This document shows, one piece after another, positions 1 to 4,604 of a stretch of DNA of 6,376 nt. The DNA is taken from assembly GCA_965653225.1 (NCBI GenBank), contig CBFGZI010000174.1, positions 1 through 6,376 of the forward strand, written 5' to 3'. Position 1 is the first letter of the stretch, and each line of letters opens with the position of its first letter. Made by a program: the position numbers and the translations under genes. Below the pieces are notes generated by a model that did no database searches, was not told where the DNA came from, and saw nothing but the letters and a program-made list of their open reading frames with translations. The stretch comes from JALZDI01 sp965653225. GTDB taxonomy: Bacteria; Actinomycetota; Actinomycetes; Propionibacteriales; Nocardioidaceae.

Positions 1-2
1 AC

Positions 3-350
3 AAGGCTCGCCAGGCGAAGGAGCGTCTTGCGGCGGGTCCGGCGTGGCAGGACCACGGGCTCATCTTTACGTCAGTGATCGGCACCCCGTTAGAGCCGCG
101 GAACGTGCACCACTGGTTCTGCCAGCTCCGCACGGGCTTAGGCCTGGACTGGCTTCGGTTCCACGACCTGCGCCACGCGTGCGCCACGTTCCTGTTGGCC
201 AACGGCGTGGACCCGCGCACCGTTATGGACGTCCTCGGCCACACGACGATTCGGCTGACGATGGACACATACGGGCATGCGCTGCCCGAGCGGATGTTCA
301 ACGCGGCGTCGGTCATCGACGGCGTGCTTGGCAGCGAGTCCGGGTCCTAG
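3..350 (+). CDS. Tyrosine-recombinase (phage-type) integrase, C-terminal part; 5' end outside window
   Basis: The frame is open from the window edge and gives 115 residues before a TAG stop. It is the C-terminal catalytic half of a tyrosine site-specific recombinase, which integrates and excises a mobile element. Counting from the window edge, the conserved box HDLRH supplies His54 and Arg57. LGH supplies His80, and the nucleophile Tyr90 lies in DTYGH. The order and spacing match phage and ICE integrases. The first catalytic Arg, and probably the Lys, lie upstream of the window. There is no frameshift or internal stop, so the gene may be intact. It ends 80 bp from the 3' end of a tRNA-Ala gene, the usual place for an integrase. 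The family is clear; the element type (prophage, ICE or island) cannot be told from this fragment. Confidence 0.92.
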   Translation, partial: KARQAKERLAAGPAWQDHGLIFTSVIGTPLEPRNVHHWFCQLRTGLGLDWLRFHDLRHACATFLLANGVDPRTVMDVLGHTTIRLTMDTYGHALPERMFNAASVIDGVLGSESGS

Positions 351-429
351 GCAGCGGATTAGGCAGCGGTGTAGCCATGGCAGCGATTCGGATGACCGTC
401 GGACCCACGTTTGTGCAGGTCAGAAGCGG
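351..429. other. Element end: int-to-tRNA spacer, probable attachment-site flank
   Basis: This is the short non-coding gap between the integrase stop and the tRNA 3' end. It holds a 10-base direct repeat, TAGGCAGCGG, at 348-357 (overlapping the int stop) and again at 360-369. The related core GGCAGCGA occurs at 330-337 and 379-386. Short repeats next to an attachment site are sometimes integrase arm-type or excisionase binding sites; that role is inferred here. The attachment core itself is expected to overlap the tRNA 3' end at about 430-475. The matching second att copy is outside the window, so the exact junction cannot be fixed. Confidence 0.45.
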
Positions 430-502
430 TGGAGACGAGGAGACTCGAACTCCCAACCCCCGCCTTGCAAAGGCGGTGCTCTGCCAGTTGAGCTACGTCC
501 CC
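430..502 (-). tRNA. tRNA-Ala (anticodon UGC)
   Basis: The reverse strand folds into a complete 73-nt cloverleaf. The acceptor stem is GGGGACG/CGTCTCC and contains the G3:U70 wobble pair, the main identity element for alanyl-tRNA synthetase. The D stem is GCTC/GAGC and the anticodon stem CCGCC/GGCGG, with loop TTTGCAA and anticodon TGC. The T stem is GGGAG/CTCCT around loop TTCGAGT, and the discriminator base is A. The bases after the discriminator read CCG, so CCA is not fully encoded and must be added after transcription. The gene starts 43 nt downstream of the DLW-39-like gene on the same strand. Its 3' end faces the integrase, so it is the likely attB of the neighbouring element. The tRNA looks intact, as expected if the element restores the 3' end. 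Confidence 0.95.
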
Positions 503-545
503 ATGCGGCCGGCGCGCGACGGCACCGACCCGAACACCAAAGACG

Positions 546-674
546 TCAGTGCGACCGGTTGACGCTGTCGGTCGCCTCGGACCACAGGTCCTGCGTCGCG
601 TGCTGCTTCTGCTGCTTGGTGTACGCGATGTACCCGGCGATGCCGGCAATCACGAGGAGCAGGAGCTTCTTCAT
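546..674 (-). CDS. DLW-39-like small membrane-anchored protein (42 aa)
   Basis: A 42-residue ORF starts with ATG at 674, behind a strong ribosome site (AAGGAGAA at 680-687, GGAG core 7 nt from the start). It begins MKKLLLLVIAGIAGYIAY, one short hydrophobic segment, then a basic/Gln stretch and the signature QDLWSEATDSV near the C-terminus. The single N-terminal span followed by DLWxEATD matches the actinobacterial DLW-39 family, named for its motif and its length of about 39 aa. As I recall, these genes are commonly found beside tRNA-Ala near gyrA; here tRNA-Ala is 43 nt downstream. No biochemical function is known to me. Third positions of its codons are almost all G or C, which supports real coding. 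It is too short for usual ORF cut-offs and easy to miss. Confidence 0.82.
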   Translation of the reverse strand: MKKLLLLVIAGIAGYIAYTKQQKQHATQDLWSEATDSVNRSH

Positions 675-788
675 CGCCGTTCTCCTTCGAAGACTTCATG
701 GGACAGAAGCCGCCCGGCTCCCGCCGACGCACTCAGCTCGTGCGTCACCGTCGACAATATCGTCCGTGCGGCAGTGAGCCGCGCTCGG
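675..788. other. Intergenic region upstream of the DLW-39-like gene
   Basis: About 115 bp lies between the end of the DUF6458-like gene and the DLW-39-like start, both on the - strand. Apart from the ribosome site at 680-687 I see no convincing promoter hexamers and no terminator hairpin with a T run. It presumably holds the promoter for the small gene and perhaps for the tRNA. Confidence 0.4.
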
Positions 789-1301
789 TCAGCCGCGCTT
801 GGTCAGCCAGCCGTCACGGCGCGAACGGCCGAAGAAGCGCGAACGGCCGGCGTAGCGCGAGTTGTCCGAGTACTGCGACCCCTCCGCGTAGGCGGAACCG
901 TCCGAGTAGCGGGCGTCGTCGCGGTAGTGCGAGCGGTCCGGGTAGCGGTACTCCACGACGCGGTGGCTGCGCTGGCGCTGGTAGTCCATGGCGATCGCGG
1001 CGATGGCGCCGATGACGCCGGCGGCCAGCAGGATCAGGCCGAGCGCGCCGTCGTACACGTAGGGCAGGTCGATGTCGACAGCCCAGGTGAGGATCGCGCC
1101 GGCGGTGGCCAGGCCCAGCCCGGTCCCCACGCTGCTGTACGCGCGCGGGTGCACGGTGAGGGCCACGGCGATCACGGCCAGCCCGGCGAGCATCGCGATC
1201 ACGCCGAGCGCACCCTCGTACAGGTAGGGCACGTCGAGGTCGACAGCCCAGGTGAGGATCGCGCCGGCGATGATCAGGCCTACGCCGGAACCGGTGCCCA
1301 T
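789..1301 (-). CDS. Tandem DUF6458-like membrane protein with tyrosine hexapeptide-repeat tail
   Basis: 170 aa, starting at ATG 1301 behind GAGAGGAAG (1306-1314). Residues 1-50 resemble the actinobacterial DUF6458 unit: a Gly-rich start GTGSGVGLIIAGAILTWAVD, a short polar turn, then a second hydrophobic segment. Residues 56-110 repeat the same unit in a 55-residue register (G4=G59, G13=G68, TWAVD 17-21 = 72-76, Y26/Y28 = Y81/Y83), giving about four membrane segments. A charged stretch RQRSHRVVEYR follows. Residues 120-161 are seven tandem hexapeptides: YPDRSH, YRDDAR, YSDGSA, YAEGSQ, YSDNSR, YAGRSR, FFGRSR. The protein ends RDGWLTKRG. The usual family member, as I recall it, has one unit and no such tail. 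The function is unknown; membrane location is inferred from the hydrophobic segments, and a soluble tail is likely. Confidence 0.85.
   Translation of the reverse strand: MGTGSGVGLIIAGAILTWAVDLDVPYLYEGALGVIAMLAGLAVIAVALTVHPRAYSSVGTGLGLATAGAILTWAVDIDLPYVYDGALGLILLAAGVIGAIAAIAMDYQRQRSHRVVEYRYPDRSHYRDDARYSDGSAYAEGSQYSDNSRYAGRSRFFGRSRRDGWLTKRG
819..944 (-). repeat. 18-bp tandem repeat region encoding seven Tyr-led hexapeptides
   Basis: Seven in-frame 18-bp units encode a [Y/F]-x-[D/E/G]-x-[S/A]-x pattern. Two neighbouring units share the identical 13-mer gcgcgaacggccg at 819-831 and 837-849 (+ strand), exactly 18 bp apart, which points to recent unit duplication or slippage. Confidence 0.85.
1074..1269. 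repeat. 31-bp perfect direct repeat, 165 bp apart, inside the DUF6458-like gene
   Basis: A 31-base stretch at 1074-1104 recurs without mismatch at 1239-1269. The offset of 165 bp is 55 codons, the same register as the protein-level repeat. It encodes the GAILTWAVD core of each copy, so the gene arose by an in-frame internal duplication or is kept alike by gene conversion. Confidence 0.92.
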
Positions 1302-1330
1302 GAGTCTTCCTCTCGGTTAGATCTTGGAGC

Positions 1331-1364
1331 CCCACGACTGTACCGGCCGGTTTCAGATCGTGGG
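1331..1364. promoter_or_regulatory. Inverted repeat between the LOG gene and the DUF6458-like gene
   Basis: The arms CCCACGA (1331-1337) and TCGTGGG (1358-1364) are perfect complements. They enclose a second palindrome, ACCGGCCGGT (1342-1351). The element sits 17 bp upstream of the DUF6458-like ribosome site and 39 bp past the LOG stop. No T run follows on the - strand, so it is not a classical intrinsic terminator. It could be a GC-type terminator, an operator or a 5'-UTR hairpin. The role is inferred. Confidence 0.45.
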
Positions 1365-1403
1365 AAACCGTGTGGGCCCCGTCACGCGGGACACCACCTT
1401 GGG

Positions 1404-1979
1404 TCATGTACCCGGTCGGAGGTGTTCCACACCGGACGGCGCCCGGCGCGACAGCCCCTCCAGCGCGGACTCGAGGTCGTCGCCGACCACCACGTCGTGC
1501 AGCGCGTCGACGGGCAGGAAGCCCGCCGCGGCGATGCCGCGCAGTGTCTCGAGCAGGGGAGTCCAGAACCCGTCGGCGTTGAGGAAGCCGACCGGTTTGT
1601 GGTGGAACCCGAGCTGCCGCCAGGTCCAGACCTCGAAGATCTCCTCCAGCGTCCCCAGGCCACCCGGCAGCGCGAGGAACGCGTCGACGCGGTCGGCCAT
1701 GATCGCTTTGCGCTGGTGCATCGTCTCGCACACGTGTAGCTCGGTCACCTCGAGGTGCGCCAGCTCGCGGTCGACCATCGACCGCGGGATCACCCCGATC
1801 ACCTCGCCGCCCTCGGCCAGCGCTGCCTGGGCCATCGCGCCCATCAGTCCCGCGCGCCCGCCGCCGTACACAACGCCCAGCCCGCGGCGGCCGAGCTCAC
1901 TGCCCACGTGGCCGGCCAGCTCCACGTAGCGAGGGTCGTTGCCGGACGACGAGCCCGCAAACACCGCGATCCGCCTCAC
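1404..1979 (-). CDS. LOG-type (TIGR00730) nucleoside 5'-monophosphate phosphoribohydrolase
   Basis: 191 aa of the Lonely Guy / TIGR00730 Rossmann-fold family, cytosolic. Members hydrolyse cytokinin riboside 5'-monophosphates, or AMP, to the free base and ribose 5-phosphate. The N-terminal strand is RRIAVFAGSSSG. The glycine-rich motif YGGGRAGLMG lies at 38-47, MHQRK at 87-91 and the signature PGGLGTLEE at 105-113, all near-consensus with catalytic Arg90 and Glu112/113 present. The length fits the family. I chose GTG at 1979 because it puts the conserved first strand at residue 3; the frame stays open to 2165, but the added residues are not family-like. The ribosome site is weak (GGGAC). The start overlaps the TGA of a short upstream ORF (GTGA), so translational coupling is possible. 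No auxin or cytokinin genes are nearby, so housekeeping nucleotide salvage or damage repair is as likely as cytokinin making. Confidence 0.93.
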   Translation of the reverse strand: MRRIAVFAGSSSGNDPRYVELAGHVGSELGRRGLGVVYGGGRAGLMGAMAQAALAEGGEVIGVIPRSMVDRELAHLEVTELHVCETMHQRKAIMADRVDAFLALPGGLGTLEEIFEVWTWRQLGFHHKPVGFLNADGFWTPLLETLRGIAAAGFLPVDALHDVVVGDDLESALEGLSRRAPSGVEHLRPGT

Positions 1980-2032
1980 GCCGCGTCCCGCACGAATATC
2001 AACCAGGGCATGCCGTCGACCATGGTCAGCAC
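1976..2032 (-). CDS. Possible 18-codon leader ORF overlapping the LOG start
   Basis: Reading from GTG at 2032 gives MLTMVDGMPWLIFVRDAA, whose TGA overlaps the LOG GTG in a GTGA arrangement. The frame stays open further upstream (VLPVGGRSWAAART...), so it could also be the end of a longer, unrecognised ORF. No good ribosome site is visible, and several codons (ttg ata) are rare in high-GC genes. It may simply be chance; listed because the LOG gene's own ribosome site is weak and coupling would explain that. Confidence 0.2.
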   Translation of the reverse strand: MLTMVDGMPWLIFVRDAA

Positions 2033-2238
2033 TGTACGAGCGGCTGCCCAGCTCCGACCCCCGACGGGCAGGACCGCCTCGCCCGCTGCCGACCCGCCTG
2101 GTTGGACTCCCACCACCGGTCCAGTGCAACCTCGTCGAGAGCACTCCGAACGCGGTTCCGCGCAACCGCCACGCGTGGGCGGCTACCGGGTCCGCTTCAC
2201 CCCGCGCGCGGCACCGGCGGAGTGGTGGCTCGGGCGGC

Positions 2239-2991
2239 TCACAGGTCGACGCACTGGCCGTCCTTGCCGTTGTCGGCGATGTTCCCGCTGCCGACGGGCG
2301 CGACGTCGTTGCCGATGCAGCTCAGCCGGTTGTGCGCGTAGTTGCGCAGCAGGAGCAGACCGTTCGGGTTCACCGCGTTCCCGGTCGTGGTGTTGTTCTG
2401 CACCAGCAGCGAGCCGCCGCCGGTGGTCCCGACCTCGTTGTCGCGCAGCCGGATGAACGGCGCGACGTTGTTCTGCACGATGAGCGGGTTGCCGACGGTG
2501 TTGTGGAAGACCCCGATCCGGCCGTCGTTGTTCTTGAGGTCGATCGTCTCGCCAACGGTCATGTAGCAGATCGCGATCAGACCGTGGTTGCCGAACAGGC
2601 TGATGTTGTTCCCGGTGCCCGGGTCGACGGCGCAACCGTCGCTGCCGATGGTGATGCGGCGCTTGGTCCCGCTCAGGTTGATGTTGCCGGTCGTACCGTT
2701 GCCGACCACATCGGTGTCGATCAGCTGCACGGTACGCGCGCCGTTGCCCATCACGTTGCCCTGCAGGGTCGAACCGTGGGTCAGCAGCGCACCCCCGGAC
2801 ATGATGCGGATGTTGCCGTCCACGACGACATCGGTGAGGTTGCAGGTCTCGCCCGCCGGGACCACCAGCGAGCCGACCGTCGTACTCGCCAGCGGACTGG
2901 CGCACGCGGTCGCGGGCACGGCCTGGGCCGGAGCCACCACCAAGGTTGCGGCCGCCGCGGCAACGGCGAGGCCGACGAAGAAGCTGCGCAC
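2239..2991 (-). CDS. Secreted Asn-rich, probable parallel beta-helix protein
   Basis: 250 aa starting at GTG 2991, with AGGGAGGGG at 3000-3008, 8 nt from the start. Residues 1-24 form a Sec-type signal peptide: MRS, an Ala/Val-rich core, then APAQA as the likely cleavage site. The mature part is rich in Asn, Gly, Thr and Val and built from short strands ending in Asn. The pattern hydrophobic-x-hydrophobic-x-x-Asn recurs at 130-135, 150-155, 159-164, 170-175, 180-185, 195-200 and 212-217, about ten residues apart in the middle. This is what Asn ladders in right-handed parallel beta-helices look like. Six cysteines (30, 50, 120, 142, 225, 247) are all in the mature part, enough for three disulfides, and two pairs cap the ends. 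There is no membrane anchor or sorting signal. I do not recognise a named family or catalytic residues; an extracellular binding or glycan-related role is possible. Confidence 0.82.
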   Translation of the reverse strand: MRSFFVGLAVAAAAATLVVAPAQAVPATACASPLASTTVGSLVVPAGETCNLTDVVVDGNIRIMSGGALLTHGSTLQGNVMGNGARTVQLIDTDVVGNGTTGNINLSGTKRRITIGSDGCAVDPGTGNNISLFGNHGLIAICYMTVGETIDLKNNDGRIGVFHNTVGNPLIVQNNVAPFIRLRDNEVGTTGGGSLLVQNNTTTGNAVNPNGLLLLRNYAHNRLSCIGNDVAPVGSGNIADNGKDGQCVDL

Positions 2992-3635
2992 GGTTGGTTC
3001 CCCTCCCTGGACTTCGGGCGTACGAAGCCCACCGCGGGACCTCGACGGCCCTCGCGTACGTCGCAGTGAGATCCCCCACGGATCCGTCGTCATCGCCGGC
3101 CGGGGACGCTGCGCAACCTTCCCGGCGATGGCGTGCGCTTCGTGAATGACGATCGCCTCGAACGTAGGCCGAGGCAATGACCCGAAGCGGCTAATCGTCC
3201 GAGCGTGCCCGGCCGGACACGCAGCGCCGCAGGAGTGCTCTTTTCCGCACGTCAGACCCACTTCCCGACGGTTGTTCGACCGGAACCGGAACGCCGCGCG
3301 GTCGCTCCGTCACGGGCCGCTGCCGCAAGGCCGTCCACGGCGGTCGCCGGCGAGTAGTCCGTCCAGGTCATTCACGCAGTGTGTTCGCACGCCCACCGCA
3401 GACCTCGGCCCGAGAGGCCACATGAGCGACCTGGTGAGCACCGACAGCGACTTCGTCGCTCGCATTGCGTGCCAACCTGCTCACCGGGCGCATCTCGGAC
3501 CCACGACCGCAAAAGTGCTGTTTGGCCATAGCAACGGAGCGGAAACCGCGCTTCACTGGTAGTGGCACGCAGCAATCCCCCTCCTGTTCAGCCATGTGCA
3601 GGGCCACCTCGCTGACGTGACCGGAGGGCCTCGCC
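2992..3635. other. 644-bp intergenic region between two divergent genes
   Basis: No convincing gene lies here. The - strand frame of the secreted protein stays open to 3261, but the extra residues lack coding character and sit upstream of a good signal peptide. It holds the ribosome site at 3000-3008; small hairpins CTTCG/CGAAG (3012-3016, 3023-3027) and GCCTCG/CGAGGC (3155-3160, 3170-3175); a weak 46-codon ORF at 3422-3562; and the STAS ribosome site at 3623-3628. Base composition is less GC-skewed than in the flanking genes. It must contain the promoters of both divergent genes. Confidence 0.6.
3422..3562 (+). CDS. Possible small ORF, 46 aa, unrecognised
   Basis: ATG at 3422 is preceded by GAGAGG with a 5-nt gap (CCCAC-like spacing), and the first thirteen codons all end in G or C (MSDLVSTDSDFVA). 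After that the third-position bias disappears and the sequence looks random (PAHRAHLGPTTAKVLFGHSN). It ends 73 bp before the STAS gene on the same strand. It has no recognisable motif, signal or membrane segment. It could be a small leader gene, a decayed gene fragment, or chance. Confidence 0.2.
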   Translation: MSDLVSTDSDFVARIACQPAHRAHLGPTTAKVLFGHSNGAETALHW

Positions 3636-4091
3636 ATGAAGGGCACGTACGACAACGCGGTGCTCGATCCGAGCGTGCCGGCGGCCGGTGGAGGCGTGGA
3701 CGCGGCAGCGAGTCCTGCCAAGCCCCGGCCCGGCCTGTTCAAGGTGGCGACCTTCGACCGCCGCGACGTCGACGGGTGCGCGGTCGTCGGCGCCGTGGGC
3801 GAGATCGACGTGTCGAGCGCTCCGGCCTTCCGGGCCGCGCTGTTGGACGCGGTCGAACGGTCCGAACGGCTCGTGGTCGACCTGTCCTCGGTGACCTTTC
3901 TCGACTGCGCCGGTCTGTCGGCGCTGGCGAGCGTCGTCCGGCGGGTACGAGCCGCCGGCGAGATGGTGCACCTGGTCGGTGTGACCGGCACGGTCGGCCG
4001 GGTCATCACCCTCACGCGGCTCGACCAGGTGGTGGCGGTCGACGCCTCGGTGGACGACGCGCTGGCGTCCATGACATCGCGCACGACCTGA
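3636..4091 (+). CDS. STAS-domain protein, anti-sigma factor antagonist type, with Cys at the phospho-site
   Basis: 151 aa, ATG start with GGAGGG at 3623-3628, 7 nt away. Residues 1-35 are a flexible Ala/Pro/Gly-rich leader. Residues 36-147 form a STAS domain: VGEIDVSSAPAFRAAL (52-69), VVDLSSVTFLDCAGLSAL (80-97), then VHLVGVTGTVGRVITLTRLD (111-130). STAS proteins of the SpoIIAA/RsbV type bind an anti-sigma kinase and free its sigma factor; phosphorylation of the Ser after the conserved Asp blocks this. Here the motif reads D90-C91-A92-G93-L94, so the usual Ser is Cys. Actinobacterial DCxGL variants exist as far as I recall. The protein may be unable to be switched off by phosphorylation, or may be redox-sensitive; both are inference. 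No anti-sigma or sigma gene is adjacent. It converges on the lipoprotein gene. Confidence 0.92.
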   Translation: MKGTYDNAVLDPSVPAAGGGVDAAASPAKPRPGLFKVATFDRRDVDGCAVVGAVGEIDVSSAPAFRAALLDAVERSERLVVDLSSVTFLDCAGLSALASVVRRVRAAGEMVHLVGVTGTVGRVITLTRLDQVVAVDASVDDALASMTSRTT

Positions 4092-4092
4092 C

Positions 4093-4107
4093 GTCCCGCT
4101 CCGGGAC
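4093..4107. terminator. Short GC hairpin between convergent genes
   Basis: GTCCCG (4093-4098) and CGGGAC (4102-4107) pair around a 3-nt loop, 2 bp after the STAS stop and 33 bp before the lipoprotein stop. Being palindromic it could serve both strands. It lacks a T run, so it would be a weak, GC-type terminator. Confidence 0.4.
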
Positions 4108-4139
4108 CAGCCAGCGACACCAACCAGCGACTCGAGCGG

Positions 4140-4604
4140 TCAGTCGCTCTCGTCGGACTCCCCGCCGTGGTTGCCGTGCCCCTCGCCCTGGTTGCCGTGC
4201 CCCTCGCCGTGACCATGGCCGTGGCCCTCGTGGTTGCCCTCCGGCGCCGGCGTACTCGGTTGCGGCGCCGGCGTGGTCGGCACGGGCTGCGGCCGGGGCT
4301 CGGGTCGCGGCAGAGCGTTGAGCAGGCCGGCGGCCGCGGCGAGGACGGCGTCGGCCTGCGCGGAGTCGAGTCGCCCCGCGTCCTGGGCCTGGACCGTGGT
4401 CCGGATCAGCTGCTTCAGCTGTCGGCGGGCCTGGCCGGGTCGGTGTTGGACGATCGCTCGGTCGACCTGGGACAGCGAGGTGTGCAGCTCGGGCACCGCC
4501 TGCACGGGCGCATCCGTATTGGCACAGCCCGCGCTGAGCAGCAGCACGCCGACTGCAGTGGCCAGTCGCCGACCGGCACCGACCTGCAGATCGTTCCGAC
4601 TCAC
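4140..4604 (-). CDS. Lipoprotein with helical middle, Pro-rich linker and His/Gly-rich tail; partner of the upstream kinase
   Basis: 154 aa. The GTG start overlaps the kinase TGA (GTGA, 4604-4601) and its ribosome site GGAGGGA (4610-4616) lies inside the end of the kinase gene, so the two are translationally coupled. Residues 1-26 are a signal peptide with lipobox LSAGC; Cys27 would be lipidated, putting the protein on the outer face of the membrane. Residues 34-97 are Ala/Gln-rich and predicted helical (ELHTSLSQVDRAI, RRQLKQLIRTTVQAQD). Residues 98-121 are a Pro-rich linker. Residues 122-154 are His/Gly/Glu-rich with seven His (125, 128, 130, 132, 136, 143, 146) and an acidic end, GESDESD. 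The tail could bind Zn, Ni or Cu ions, an inference from composition only. I do not recognise a named family. The context suggests an extracytoplasmic partner or sensor for the kinase. Confidence 0.88.
   Translation of the reverse strand: MSRNDLQVGAGRRLATAVGVLLLSAGCANTDAPVQAVPELHTSLSQVDRAIVQHRPGQARRQLKQLIRTTVQAQDAGRLDSAQADAVLAAAAGLLNALPRPEPRPQPVPTTPAPQPSTPAPEGNHEGHGHGHGEGHGNQGEGHGNHGGESDESD

Noticed and set aside
819..944. CRISPR-like array
   Set aside because: The 18-bp periodicity is coding, imperfect and without spacers; it encodes hexapeptides.
549..1739. Long + strand frame (396 codons) across the DUF6458-like and LOG genes
   Set aside because: Antisense shadow caused by high GC; composition is Arg/Ala/Val-rich with no motif, while the - strand encodes two recognisable proteins.
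1980..2165. N-terminal extension of the LOG protein to ATG 2165
   Set aside because: The added 62 residues are Arg/Gly-rich with mixed third positions and lie before the conserved first strand of the fold.
1939..3069. Long + strand frame (376 codons) opposite the secreted protein
   Set aside because: The - strand has a signal peptide, ribosome site and regular repeat pattern; the + frame has none.
2992..3261. N-terminal extension of the secreted protein
   Set aside because: It would bury a clear signal peptide and ribosome site inside the protein.
3520..3546. SigB/SigF-like promoter (GTTTGG then GGAAAC) before the STAS gene
   Set aside because: The -35-like part fits but the -10-like part differs from GGGTAT at several bases; too weak to list as a promoter.
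3368..4216. - strand frame (282 codons) opposite the STAS gene
   Set aside because: Thr/Ser/Arg-rich antisense shadow; the + strand STAS domain is clear.
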